Shown here: positions 8,697 through 17,004 of the stretch, one piece after another
Position numbering within the stretch: position 1 is the stretch's first letter
Layout: each line of letters starts with the position of its first letter
Assembly: GCA_025370845.1 (NCBI GenBank)
Contig: JAMXFF010000026.1
Coordinates: 48,616 to 112,615, forward strand
Source: Laspinema palackyanum D2a
Lineage (GTDB): Bacteria > Cyanobacteriota > Cyanobacteriia > Cyanobacteriales > Laspinemataceae
Reading direction: 5' to 3'
Length of the DNA: 64,000 nucleotides
Made by a program: the position numbers and the translations under genes
The notes under the pieces: generated by a model
What the model saw: the letters and a program-made list of their open reading frames with translations, nothing else
The model's database searches: none
What the model was told of the DNA's origin: nothing

Positions 8697-11168
8697 CTAC
8701 CGACTCGCCGATTCGCCAATCAGGGTAAATGCTCCCCACAGTTTCACATCAGGATACTGTTGCATCGTTGCCAGCATCGCTTGTCGCAAAGCTACCGCCC
8801 GATCGCCAGTTTGGGGGAGCACCCGGTAAAACTCCTGCATCAATTCTGCGGTTGCCTGATCGTCGGTTTGCCATAACGAGACGATCACACTTTCAGCACC
8901 GGCACCGATGACGGCGCGAGATAATCCAATAATGCCATCGCCGGTAATGCTTCCTCCACCTGTACTGCAAGCACTCAACACCACCAAACCGGCATTTAAC
9001 TCCAACCCGATAATTTCTTCAGAAGTGAGCAATCCGTCATCGCGATCGCTCGGTGCCAAGGCGATCGCCCCCAACAAACCCGACTCACTAAAATCATCCA
9101 GAAACCCGTGGGTTGCCAGATGGACAATGCCAGCAGAACCAATCCGTTCTACCACCACCGTCTCGGTTGCCTCACGTCCGATTAACGGTTGAGTATTCAG
9201 CATCGCCGCAATTGCCAGCGCTTCTTGTTCCGCCGCCGGTAAATTCTCTAATCCTTTTGGTTCTTCTCCCGCGTTTCTTGCAAAAATCGGCATCACGGGA
9301 TTACCCACCACTAAAGCACCTGCGGTTTCCCTGGGGCGATCGCCTTTCGCTTTTCGAGCAAGTTGCAAAACTTGAATCCCGGGGGATGTGAGAATTGTAT
9401 GTTTTTCGATTAAGTAGCGATCGTTCTCATCAATCAGCGCGGGGAACGGCACAAAAAATAACTCATTATGGGGAATAAATATCACCTTTTCTTCGGGATT
9501 TTGGGGAAGTAAATCCGCAATTGGTGCTATCAATAATTCGTGCAGTTTCTTGAAGTGTTTCGGGTAAATTTTCCTCTCAGAAATGCTGGGCTGTGTTTCT
9601 GTGATAAAAGAACGACTGCCTCGCACCAATGCGGTTAATAGCGTTTCCGAGGATGCGTCGGTTTCCTCACTGACTAAAAACGGGACTAAATTATCACGAA
9701 ATTCTTCTAACTGGCTTAAATCTACTTCCCGAAACGTGATTTCACCTGTGGGTTTTACCACCCAAATGAACAAAGCAGAATTTTTAGCAGCATTATCTAC
9801 CACAATTGAATATTCAACCAAAGTCGCATTTTGCTCTGCTGCGACTTGCTGAATATCTTGAATTGTGGGGGGAGGAATTTGGCGATCGCTAAATTCTTGC
9901 ACCGCTTCGGGAGAAAGCCGTTTAGCCATTAATTCCACAAAAGCCCGAGCGCGACCTCTTTCTGCCACGGTTAATGCTTGTTCGGGTTGATTTTGGGCAA
10001 TTAATGCTTTTTGCAGCACTCCATAAGTATGCCGATATTTATCAAAAATGGAGACTTTATTGATATCGCTCAATCCCGGACGTAAGGATTCTAAAACATC
10101 AATGCCTGCATATAACGTTTCCGTCGCTTCCCGAAGTTTTCCTGCTTCAAATAACGCGACGCCTTTATTATTGAGCGTGACAGCTATTCCCGCTCGATTG
10201 CCGATATTTTTGCGAATCTCTAAGGCGCGCTCATAGAAGTCCAAAGCTTGAGCATAGTCCCCCATCAGTCGATGAACTGAACCCAAATTGTTGAACGCTT
10301 GTCCGATAGAATCTACCTCTCCAAGCTCAGTCATGATTGCCAATCCTTGCTGATAGGCTTGGATTGCTTGAGGATAATCGGCTAATTTTTCATAAATTGC
10401 GCCGATATTAATCCAGGTTTGACCGATTCCTAGAGCATCTTCTACTTCGGAGGCGATCGCCAAACTTTTCTGGTAAAATTCCAGGGATTGGGAAAATTCC
10501 CCAAGCGCATCATAGGCGGCTCCAATATTGGCCAAAGCGATACCCATTGCAAACCGATCGCCCTCTTCCTCAAACAGGGATAGAGCATTTTCAAATGAAG
10601 TCAATGCCTTTTTCGGTTGTCCTAACTGTCTGTAAAGTTCTCCCATATTGGTGAGAATTACTGCTTCTCCATATCGTTCCTGTTCCCCTTGGAGAATTGG
10701 CAAGGCTTGCTGATAGAAATCGAGGGCTTGGGGATAGTCGGATAGAGATTGATAAACCGTACCGAAATTGACTAGAGTTTGTCCGATTCCCGAGGTATCA
10801 TTAATGTCTTGACGCAGGGTGAAGGCTTGGTTTAGAAATTCCAACGCTTGGGGATAGTCACCCACAATGCGATAAATGACAGCAATATCATTTAAAATCA
10901 CCCCTTCAAGTTGGCGATCGCCAGATTGAAGCGCCAGTGCCAAAGCTCGCTCAAACGTCGCCAGCGCCTCCTGAAACTGTCCGCGATCGGTTTGTTCATA
11001 ACCGAGTTCATACAGTTGCAGCGCTTCTTCAGCGAGACTTTCTCCCCCAGTTTGTGCCAATACCGGCAACCCTCCAACTTGAGGGGAAAGAAATTTGATA
11101 AACTGGATTTCACCCAGAAGAATCAACCCAACCAGGACAAAGCAGGACGAGATATTTTTTAGACGCAT
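8697..11168 (-). CDS. Secreted or anchored TPR-CHAT protease-like protein
   Basis: An 823-residue protein from the ATG at 11168. A hydrophobic N-terminal segment (residues 8-22, VLVGLILLG) suggests export or anchoring. About ten TPR repeats follow (residues 40-420; recurring pattern GDYPQALEFYQQAL), then a C-terminal CHAT domain (about 480-820), a caspase-like peptidase fold. The His of the catalytic pair is in VHLATHGF (about residue 687) and the Cys in VVLSACSTGG (about 734). CHAT proteins include separase-like TPR-CHAT proteases in defence and HetF-type regulators. The frame continues upstream to 11279, but that part is heptamer repeat. The gene diverges from the sigma-like factor gene. 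Substrate unknown. Confidence 0.8.
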   Translation of the reverse strand: MRLKNISSCFVLVGLILLGEIQFIKFLSPQVGGLPVLAQTGGESLAEEALQLYELGYEQTDRGQFQEALATFERALALALQSGDRQLEGVILNDIAVIYRIVGDYPQALEFLNQAFTLRQDINDTSGIGQTLVNFGTVYQSLSDYPQALDFYQQALPILQGEQERYGEAVILTNMGELYRQLGQPKKALTSFENALSLFEEEGDRFAMGIALANIGAAYDALGEFSQSLEFYQKSLAIASEVEDALGIGQTWINIGAIYEKLADYPQAIQAYQQGLAIMTELGEVDSIGQAFNNLGSVHRLMGDYAQALDFYERALEIRKNIGNRAGIAVTLNNKGVALFEAGKLREATETLYAGIDVLESLRPGLSDINKVSIFDKYRHTYGVLQKALIAQNQPEQALTVAERGRARAFVELMAKRLSPEAVQEFSDRQIPPPTIQDIQQVAAEQNATLVEYSIVVDNAAKNSALFIWVVKPTGEITFREVDLSQLEEFRDNLVPFLVSEETDASSETLLTALVRGSRSFITETQPSISERKIYPKHFKKLHELLIAPIADLLPQNPEEKVIFIPHNELFFVPFPALIDENDRYLIEKHTILTSPGIQVLQLARKAKGDRPRETAGALVVGNPVMPIFARNAGEEPKGLENLPAAEQEALAIAAMLNTQPLIGREATETVVVERIGSAGIVHLATHGFLDDFSESGLLGAIALAPSDRDDGLLTSEEIIGLELNAGLVVLSACSTGGGSITGDGIIGLSRAVIGAGAESVIVSLWQTDDQATAELMQEFYRVLPQTGDRAVALRQAMLATMQQYPDVKLWGAFTLIGESASR

Positions 11169-11218
11169 TTGATCCATAGAAAACAAAGAATAGGCGACAG
11201 GGGAAGAGGCAAGCGTTA

Positions 11219-11262
11219 ACAAATGAAAAATGACAAATGACCAACCACCAATGACCAACAAC
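11219..11262. repeat. Heptanucleotide repeat array (copy 1)
   Basis: Degenerate 7-mers of the AATGACC/AAATGAC type. They overlap the start of the sigma-like gene, so its first residues (MTNDQPPMTNNQ) are repeat-encoded. Related arrays lie at 11921-11980, 15188-15270, 16138-16214 and 29108-29215. Confidence 0.65.
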
Positions 11263-11892
11263 CAACTACAATCCCTCATTCAGGAGACTTGTCGTCACCC
11301 TCCCCAAACCGTCGAACGCCAGCGAGGATTGACTCAACTGTACCGGCTGATTGTCAAATCAGGCAAGCTTTGGCGAGAATATACTCCCTATTATGAAGAA
11401 GCGTGGCAACAAACATGGCTGTATTTTTGCCTGAATCTCTGTGAAGCAACTACCGCTAAAGACAAATATGACTCTGATCGCAGCAGCATCACCACTTGGC
11501 TCAATTTTTATCTCAAGCAGCGACTCAAAGATCGTGCCATCAAAGCGCAACACCAGAAAAATCAACTGGTTTCAGCATCACAATCTGTCGATGACGACGA
11601 CACCCTCACGTTTTTGGATAGGTTTGAGGGCCCTCGGGATATCCCCCCAATACTCCAAGCGACTCGGGAATGGGTGGAAACTGACCCCGACGGAGAATTG
11701 CAGCGGATCCACATTCGAGGTCGAAAAGATGTCACCTGTCAAGTGTTAATTCGGCGACGCTTACCCCCAGAAACCTCCTGGGAGGAACTTTCCGTAGAAT
11801 TAGATGTGCCGGTTTCGACCCTCAGCAACTTTTATCAGAAAAAGTGTATGCCTCAATTGCGTAAATTTGGCGAATCCGAAGGATATCTATGA
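11230..11892 (+). CDS. Sigma-70-like RNA polymerase sigma factor (cyanobacterial, ECF-like)
   Basis: A 220-residue protein resembling the divergent sigma-70 family proteins found beside CHAT, DUF1822 and DUF928 genes in cyanobacteria. A region-2-like segment is around residues 55-110 (AWQQTWLYFCLNL ... ITTWLNFYLKQRLKD) and a region-4-like helix-turn-helix around 180-212 (SWEELSVELDVPVSTLSNFY). It would direct RNA polymerase to a set of promoters. The first ATG (11230) and the next in-frame one (11251) both lie in heptamer repeats; the true start may be 11251. The boxes at 15275 and 16229 are candidate targets, which is inference. No anti-sigma factor is recognisable nearby. Confidence 0.7.
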   Translation: MTNDQPPMTNNQLQSLIQETCRHPPQTVERQRGLTQLYRLIVKSGKLWREYTPYYEEAWQQTWLYFCLNLCEATTAKDKYDSDRSSITTWLNFYLKQRLKDRAIKAQHQKNQLVSASQSVDDDDTLTFLDRFEGPRDIPPILQATREWVETDPDGELQRIHIRGRKDVTCQVLIRRRLPPETSWEELSVELDVPVSTLSNFYQKKCMPQLRKFGESEGYL

Positions 11893-11920
11893 AGGGGAGC
11901 AGATGAGTTGTGGGTGGTTG

Positions 11921-11980
11921 GTGGTCCTTCGTCGTTTGACTAAGGACAAATAACAAATGACTAAGGACAAATAACAAATG
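11921..11980. repeat. Heptanucleotide repeat array (copy 2)
   Basis: A left half of TGGTCCT/TCGTCGT/TTGACTA type is followed by a right half of AAGGACAAATAAC units, so it can fold as a hairpin. The right half supplies AAGGA about 10 nt before the ATG of the DUF1822 gene and may serve as its ribosome binding site. Confidence 0.6.
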
Positions 11981-12946
11981 AAAAGTAACCAAATTCCAGA
12001 ATTAGAAATTTTTACCATACCGATGTTGATTGCTGGAACTTCGCGCCGCCTTGCGAAGCAGTTTGCACTTGAACAACTGAATCGGCAGAAAGCTGAACAA
12101 GTTTATTTTAATACTCTGGCTGTTTGCGTGGTGAAGGATTATTTGGAATGGATGGGAATTGCTACCGAAGTGAGTGCGGCAGAAAGTTGGAATGCGATCG
12201 CTCGTTTAGGAAGCAATGTTGCTGATTTACCTGTGACGGGATTGGGACGGATCGAATGTCGTCCGATGCGAGAACATGAACCCACTTGTCACATTCCCCC
12301 GGAAGTTTGGTGCGATCGCCTTGGGTATGTGGTGGTAGAAATCCAAGACTCCCTGAAGGAAGCAAATATTGTGGGATTCATCAACCGGATTGATTCCCAA
12401 CAGTTACCTCTGAATCAGTTACAACCGATTGAAACTTTGCTGACAACCTTGGCAGAGTTGCGCCTTGAGGTTTCCGCTAACAATGCGATCGCCTCCCACT
12501 CTCCTGTGGTGTTACTCAGTCAATGGTTGCAAGGTTCTTTTACCGAGTCTTGGCAATCATTTCAAGCCATTTTTGGGGAAGAAACACTCGCTTATCATTT
12601 CCGAAATTCTCCCCGAGAAGGGGATGGGGGAGTGGAACGCGCAACACTGATAGACTTGGAAATGCAGTTTGCCACCCAAGCGGTGGTGTTGTTGGTGGCA
12701 CTCACCCCAGAAGGCGATCGCATTGCCGTGAGAGTCCGACTCTATCCCCCCGATGGAGAAACTTATTTACCGCCAAATCTGAAATTGGCATTGCTGTCGC
12801 CAGAGGGGGAGGTTCTCCAAGACGTGCGATCGCGCCGCCAGGATAACTACATCCAACTTCCCCGCTTTACGGGTGAACCCGGAGAACGGTTTTCTATCCA
12901 AGTTGCGCTAGAAAATGCCACAATTGTTGAACAGTTTGAAATTTAA
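11978..12946 (+). CDS. DUF1822 family protein
   Basis: A 322-residue soluble protein matching the cyanobacterial DUF1822 family. Its typical features are an N-terminal segment with LNRQKAEQVYFNTLAVCVVKD, a following GIAT.. strand region, and a C-terminal beta-rich part (VRLYPPDGETYLPPNLKLAL). Function unknown. It lies 85 nt after the sigma-like gene and 12 nt before the CHAT-CHASE2 gene, an order seen in other cyanobacteria, which argues for a shared process. The N-terminal half ends near the short acidic motif GEEDGGV-like region; no catalytic residues are evident. Confidence 0.75.
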   Translation: MKSNQIPELEIFTIPMLIAGTSRRLAKQFALEQLNRQKAEQVYFNTLAVCVVKDYLEWMGIATEVSAAESWNAIARLGSNVADLPVTGLGRIECRPMREHEPTCHIPPEVWCDRLGYVVVEIQDSLKEANIVGFINRIDSQQLPLNQLQPIETLLTTLAELRLEVSANNAIASHSPVVLLSQWLQGSFTESWQSFQAIFGEETLAYHFRNSPREGDGGVERATLIDLEMQFATQAVVLLVALTPEGDRIAVRVRLYPPDGETYLPPNLKLALLSPEGEVLQDVRSRRQDNYIQLPRFTGEPGERFSIQVALENATIVEQFEI

Positions 12947-12958
12947 TCCGGTTTTTCC

Positions 12959-15241
12959 TTGTCAAAAGTAGTTGTAATCAATCTGGGATATGGCAATTTG
13001 CTCGGTGGGTTCCCCAATGTTACCGCGCTGCTTTGGGAACCGGAAAATCCGCGTCCGCTGAAATTCATCGGTGCTTTACCTCCTGCGACGGAATTAGATG
13101 CCATTTATCGGCGATGGCAACTGATTTATCAAGCGCTTTATCGCAGTCCCGGATGGCGTCCTCGTATCAAAATCGAGCGGGAAGATATTACCAATGTTTC
13201 TCAAGTTGAGTTTGCGGATATTTGCGGTAAATATGTTCAACTGATTGATGAATGGTTGAATGCTGAAGAATTTAGAAATATTGATCGCCAGTTGCGATCG
13301 CATCTCCACCATTCCGATGAAATCCAAGTGATTCTGGAAACCGATGACGATCGCCTGCGTCATTTACCCTGGCATTTCTGGAAATTTTTGTCCGATTATC
13401 CCAAAGCAGAACTGGCGCTGAGTGCGCCTCAATATCAACGGGTGGAAAAATCTCATCACAGAGAGCAGATGAGAATTTTAGCGATTTTGGGAGATAGCAA
13501 TGGTATTGATATCGCCGATGATCGCTCTACTTTGTCCGAACTTTCCGATGCAGAAACGGTGTTTTTGGTGGAACCCTCCCGTCAGGAGGTGGATGAACAG
13601 TTGTGGGACGATCGCGGTTGGGATATTTTATTTTTTGCGGGTCATAGTGAAAGTCAAGAAGAGGGAAATCGAGGATTACTCGCTATCAATCCCAGGGATA
13701 AAATTGGTATTTCTCATCTGAAATCAGCCCTGAAAACGGCAATTGCTCGTGGATTGCAGTTGGCTATTTTTAATTCTTGCGATGGGTTGGGATTAGCCAA
13801 AGAACTGGCGGATTTACAAATTCCTCACATTATTGTTATGCGAGAATCCGTTGCCGATGGGGTGGCGCACCTATTTTTGGTAAATTTTGTTAAAGCATTT
13901 TCTAGCGGTTCTTCCTTTTATTTAGCAGTGAGACAAGCGCGGGAACGGTTGCAAGGATTAGAAGATCAATTTCCTTGTGCGAGTTGGTTGCCAGTGATCT
14001 GTCAAAATCCTGCCGAAGTTCCAATGCAGTGGCGATCGCAACCTGTAGTAAAACCTCAGCAATCCTCTAAAGTTCGCGATCGCTGGGTGGGGTTCATCCC
14101 TTTGGCAGTCATCTTGATTCTGATTTTGATCCGCCAGTTGGGACTATTGGAAGGATGGGAACTCAAAGCGTATGACCACTTCCTGCGATCGCGTCCTCCG
14201 GAACCCCCAGACTCGCGGATTTTAATCGTGGAAATTACCGAATCCGATATACAATTGAAGGAAGAATATCCGATTTCCGATGCCACATTAACCCAACTGT
14301 TGCAACAATTAGAACGGCATCAACCACGAGCAGTCGGATTAACCCTCTATCGAGATTTACCCGTTCCTCCGGGTCATGGGGAATTAAGAGTTCAGATGCA
14401 GCAGCAATCGAATCTGTTTGCTGTCTGTAGCTTTGAGAAATCCAATGGAGGACAAGTGCGATCGCCTGTCGGAATCCCCAGCAACCAATTAGGATTTGAT
14501 GATGTACTCATCGATCCAGATGGCGTGTTGCGTCGGCATCTGTTGTTTATGAAACAGCAACCAGAATGTCAAACTGGCAGTTCTTTGAGCTTTCAACTAG
14601 CTAGAGAATATCTCAAAACTGAAAACATTGAACCCCAAATGCCAACAGATAGCAGAATTGAGCTAGGAAAAGCTATCTTTAACCCGATGAAACCGAATAC
14701 GGGAGGATATAAAACCCTGGGAACGGGAGGCTGGTATATGATGTTAAATTATCGTTCTTTTCCCATTGCCCAAACTCTCACCTTGACCGAAGTATTAAAT
14801 GGAGAATTTAACCCCAATTTGGTGAAAGACCGAATTGTTCTCATCGGGTTGACCAGTAAAGTCAACGCTAAAGCTTTTTTCACCCCCTACCGCGTCGGCA
14901 AATCTCCCTCGGAAAAAGTACCCGGAGTCCTGATCCAAGCCCAGAAAGTGAGTGAGATTCTCAGTGCAGCATTGGACGGGCGTCCGATGATGAGAGTATG
15001 GAGTGGGTGGGGAGAAGTGATCTGGATTGGACTGTGGTCAGGGGTAGGAAGTGCGATCGCCTGGTGCATTCGAGGGAGACTCCGCAGGGTCAGTGCTATC
15101 CCCCTGGCGATCGCACTTCTCTATCTCCTCTGCTATCTGCTATTCCTCCAAAGCACCTGGGTTCCCCTCATCCCCCCAGCATTGGCATTAGTCATTAGTC
15201 ATTTGTCGTTTGTCCTTTCTCAAGGGACTAAAGACAAGTGA
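12959..15241 (+). CDS. CHAT domain fused to CHASE2 sensor domain, membrane protein
   Basis: A 760-residue fusion. The cytoplasmic N-terminal CHAT domain (about residues 130-360) keeps the caspase-like pair: His229 in FFAGHSES and Cys274 in FNSCDGLG. A transmembrane segment follows near 375-395 (PLAVILILILI), then an extracytoplasmic CHASE2 sensor (about 395-680, AYDHFLRSRPPE), then two or three C-terminal membrane helices (about 690-755). This suggests an envelope or external signal controlling a protease-like domain. The start is TTG (12959): the N-terminus MSKVVVINLGYG fits the family and no ATG is available. The last 12 or so residues are encoded by a heptamer repeat array that also supplies the stop. 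Confidence 0.85.
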   Translation: MSKVVVINLGYGNLLGGFPNVTALLWEPENPRPLKFIGALPPATELDAIYRRWQLIYQALYRSPGWRPRIKIEREDITNVSQVEFADICGKYVQLIDEWLNAEEFRNIDRQLRSHLHHSDEIQVILETDDDRLRHLPWHFWKFLSDYPKAELALSAPQYQRVEKSHHREQMRILAILGDSNGIDIADDRSTLSELSDAETVFLVEPSRQEVDEQLWDDRGWDILFFAGHSESQEEGNRGLLAINPRDKIGISHLKSALKTAIARGLQLAIFNSCDGLGLAKELADLQIPHIIVMRESVADGVAHLFLVNFVKAFSSGSSFYLAVRQARERLQGLEDQFPCASWLPVICQNPAEVPMQWRSQPVVKPQQSSKVRDRWVGFIPLAVILILILIRQLGLLEGWELKAYDHFLRSRPPEPPDSRILIVEITESDIQLKEEYPISDATLTQLLQQLERHQPRAVGLTLYRDLPVPPGHGELRVQMQQQSNLFAVCSFEKSNGGQVRSPVGIPSNQLGFDDVLIDPDGVLRRHLLFMKQQPECQTGSSLSFQLAREYLKTENIEPQMPTDSRIELGKAIFNPMKPNTGGYKTLGTGGWYMMLNYRSFPIAQTLTLTEVLNGEFNPNLVKDRIVLIGLTSKVNAKAFFTPYRVGKSPSEKVPGVLIQAQKVSEILSAALDGRPMMRVWSGWGEVIWIGLWSGVGSAIAWCIRGRLRRVSAIPLAIALLYLLCYLLFLQSTWVPLIPPALALVISHLSFVLSQGTKDK

Positions 15242-15270
15242 CCAAAGACCAACGACCAAAAACAATTGAC
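15188..15270. repeat. Heptanucleotide repeat array (copy 3), inverted halves
   Basis: The left half (GTCATTAGTCATTTGTC units) and right half (GACTAAAGACAAGTGACC units) are roughly reverse complements, so a hairpin can form. It covers the 3' end of the CHAT-CHASE2 gene and ends just before the promoter-like box at 15275. Confidence 0.65.
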
Positions 15271-15274
15271 AACT

Positions 15275-15308
15275 TTGCGTAAATTTATCCCTAAACTGCG
15301 ATAGGTAA
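15275..15308 (+). promoter_or_regulatory. Promoter-like box A upstream of the DUF928 gene
   Basis: TTGCGTAAA (15275-15283), 15 nt, then CGATAGGTAA (15299-15308). The same two boxes with the same 15-nt gap occur at 16229-16262 before the Zorya-like operon. The start codon of the DUF928 gene is 33 nt downstream. The bipartite layout resembles an alternative sigma-factor promoter. Confidence 0.6.
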
Positions 15309-15341
15309 ACAGAATGTCAACTTGTATGGAGGAGTAGAACC

Positions 15342-16136
15342 TTGTCACATCCTTTGGGGAAACCATCGAACCTGGCGAAATTGCCGATCGCGATCGGTCT
15401 GATTGTCTTCACCGGCATCGTACCCGTCACCAGAGTTTACGGCACATCTGGCCGTGAATTACGCCCGGACCTTCGTCAAGTGCCCTCACCCAACTCAGCG
15501 ATCGCCACCGTATTTGAACCCCCGGATCCGGACCCGCCAGAGGGTCGCGAAGGTTCTGGGAGTCGCACCTCATGTCCGCCAGTGGATAAACCCTTGACCG
15601 GATTAATCGCCTCTCAAGTCAATTATACCCTCTCCGGACATCCCACATTCTGGTTCTATGTGCCGTATCCTTCCGAACTGCCGCGTGAAGTAGAGTTCGT
15701 CCTTCTGGATGAACAAAGAACCGAAATCTACAAAACCGTCGTCCCGATTTCCGATACTCCAGGGATTGTCAGTTTCCGCTTACCGGAAAACATCCCTGCC
15801 TTAGAAGTCGGCAAACAATACTTGTGGCAATTCTCCTATCGATGCAATCCCAGAATTCGCGCCGAAGATGACTATGTAGAAGGAGTAGTCCAACGAGTTG
15901 CAGCAGATAGCGCACTCATCAGTCAGCTAGAAGCAGCAACAACACCGATGCAGCGCGTGGAACTCTATGCAGCGAATGGGTTGTGGCATGAAACCCTCAC
16001 AACCCTCGCGGAACTCCGCCGGGATAATCCAGGGAATGCAGAGATTGCCGCTGAATGGACGGAACTTCTCGAATCCATTGGATTGGGTCATCTAGCAAAT
16101 GAGGCGATCGGGGGGTGTTGTCGTCCCTTGCAGTAG
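15342..16136 (+). CDS. DUF928 family secreted protein
   Basis: A 264-residue protein of the cyanobacterial DUF928 family. A signal peptide lies at about residues 10-32 (KLPIAIGLIVFTGIVPV). The mature domain has LSGHPTFWFYVPYP, LLDEQRTEIYKTVV and QYLWQFSYRCNP, all typical of the family, and a helical C-terminus. Likely periplasmic; function unknown, but it recurs beside CHAT/CHASE2 genes, so it may help sense envelope state. It starts with TTG at 15342, with a strong GGAGG site at 15328-15334 and promoter-like box A just upstream. Confidence 0.8.
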   Translation: MSHPLGKPSNLAKLPIAIGLIVFTGIVPVTRVYGTSGRELRPDLRQVPSPNSAIATVFEPPDPDPPEGREGSGSRTSCPPVDKPLTGLIASQVNYTLSGHPTFWFYVPYPSELPREVEFVLLDEQRTEIYKTVVPISDTPGIVSFRLPENIPALEVGKQYLWQFSYRCNPRIRAEDDYVEGVVQRVAADSALISQLEAATTPMQRVELYAANGLWHETLTTLAELRRDNPGNAEIAAEWTELLESIGLGHLANEAIGGCCRPLQ

Positions 16137-16137
16137 G

Positions 16138-16214
16138 GATTAGTCATTGGTCCTTGGTCATTTGTCCAGGGACCAGTGACCAGTGACCAGGGACCAGTGA
16201 ACAATGACCAAAAA
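16138..16214. repeat. Heptanucleotide repeat array (copy 4), inverted halves
   Basis: The left half (GTCATTGGTCCTTGGTCATTT) faces a right half of GACCAGT/GACCAGG units repeated four to five times, able to fold as a hairpin. It separates the DUF928 gene from the promoter-like box at 16229 and could end transcription. Confidence 0.7.
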
Positions 16215-16228
16215 CTTTTTTTCCCAAT

Positions 16229-16262
16229 TTGCGTAAAAGTTGTCCGCTACAACGATAAGTAA
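16229..16262 (+). promoter_or_regulatory. Promoter-like box B upstream of the Zorya-like operon
   Basis: TTGCGTAAA (16229-16237), 15 nt, CGATAAGTAA (16253-16262): identical in layout to box A at 15275-15308, with only one changed base in the second box, while the 15-nt spacers differ. That conservation pattern supports a real regulatory element. Confidence 0.6.
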
Positions 16263-16293
16263 GTGTAACCCGCGATTTTAGGAGTTCTACTGA

Positions 16294-16539
16294 TTGTCAA
16301 GCTACGGATTGGTGCGCGATCGGGCCTTGCCATCCCTGGGGAGCCAATATGGATCCCTTAGCTGTCAACAAAATCCAGTAAAAATACTGATGCCGGGAAA
16401 CAGCAGAAAAGCTTTAATTGGTAATTATCAAAATTTATTATCGACGGGGAAACAGCGTTCCCAGTTCCTGAACGCAGAGATTCCCCCTACTCAAAAGTCT
16501 CTCTTTTCTCAATCTACTAAAACTATCGCTATCAAGTGA
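16294..16539 (+). CDS. Possible small leader ORF of the Zorya-like operon
   Basis: An 81-codon frame starting TTG at 16294, with TAGGAG about 10 nt upstream and placed 31 nt after box B. The start context (TTGTCA after an AG-rich site) copies that of the DUF928 gene. The protein (begins MSSYGLVRDRALPS) has no recognisable domain and is rich in Ser, Gln and Lys. It may be a short coding leader or noncoding; the evidence is position only. Confidence 0.3.
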   Translation: MSSYGLVRDRALPSLGSQYGSLSCQQNPVKILMPGNSRKALIGNYQNLLSTGKQRSQFLNAEIPPTQKSLFSQSTKTIAIK

Positions 16540-16632
16540 TCGAGTAGCTGGGGCCACAGCCGACCAACTCTCCGTTAAATCGCGGGTCAAACCCGTATTT
16601 GACCCAAACTCAACCTCAAGATTCAAACCCAA

Positions 16633-16986
16633 ATGAATAGTGAATCCAGGGTGACAACCCTGTTAAATCCCTCCCTAGAACAGCTAATCGACGAAATCCA
16701 CTCGGTCAATCACGCTTGGAAAGTTGCCTTAGCGTTTGGGGATATTCCTACTTTGGCGACATCTTTGCAAGAAATGAAAACGCGGTTGCAGGTTCGACTA
16801 TTGCGCCAGTATGCGCCCGATCGCGTTTATCTGGCATTAGATATGGAAACCCCCAGTGAAGAACCCCTGTATGGGTTGCGACTGAGGGAACCGCTCCCTG
16901 GATACAGTGATGCAGCACATCTGCCCGTGCGAGTCGCCGAGAAGCATCTCTCACCAGAACTCATAGAACAGTTTCAGAAATTGTAA
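16633..16986 (+). CDS. Unknown 117-aa protein at the head of the Zorya-like operon
   Basis: A soluble 117-residue protein with a helical N-terminal half (LEQLIDEIHSVNHAWKVAL, then LATSLQEMKTRLQVRLL) and a short C-terminal part with DMETPSEEPLYGLRL. I do not recognise the family. It ends 18 nt before the ZorA-like gene on the same strand, so it is very likely cotranscribed with it. It is not a known Zorya component (ZorC to ZorG) as far as can be judged by eye. Confidence 0.6.
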   Translation: MNSESRVTTLLNPSLEQLIDEIHSVNHAWKVALAFGDIPTLATSLQEMKTRLQVRLLRQYAPDRVYLALDMETPSEEPLYGLRLREPLPGYSDAAHLPVRVAEKHLSPELIEQFQKL

Positions 16987-17004
16987 CATAGGATACTTAT
17001 CATC

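Noticed and set aside
11169..11279. Upstream extension of the TPR-CHAT gene
   Set aside because: This part is encoded by heptamer repeats and overlaps the start of the divergent gene; the ATG at 11168 precedes a normal hydrophobic segment.
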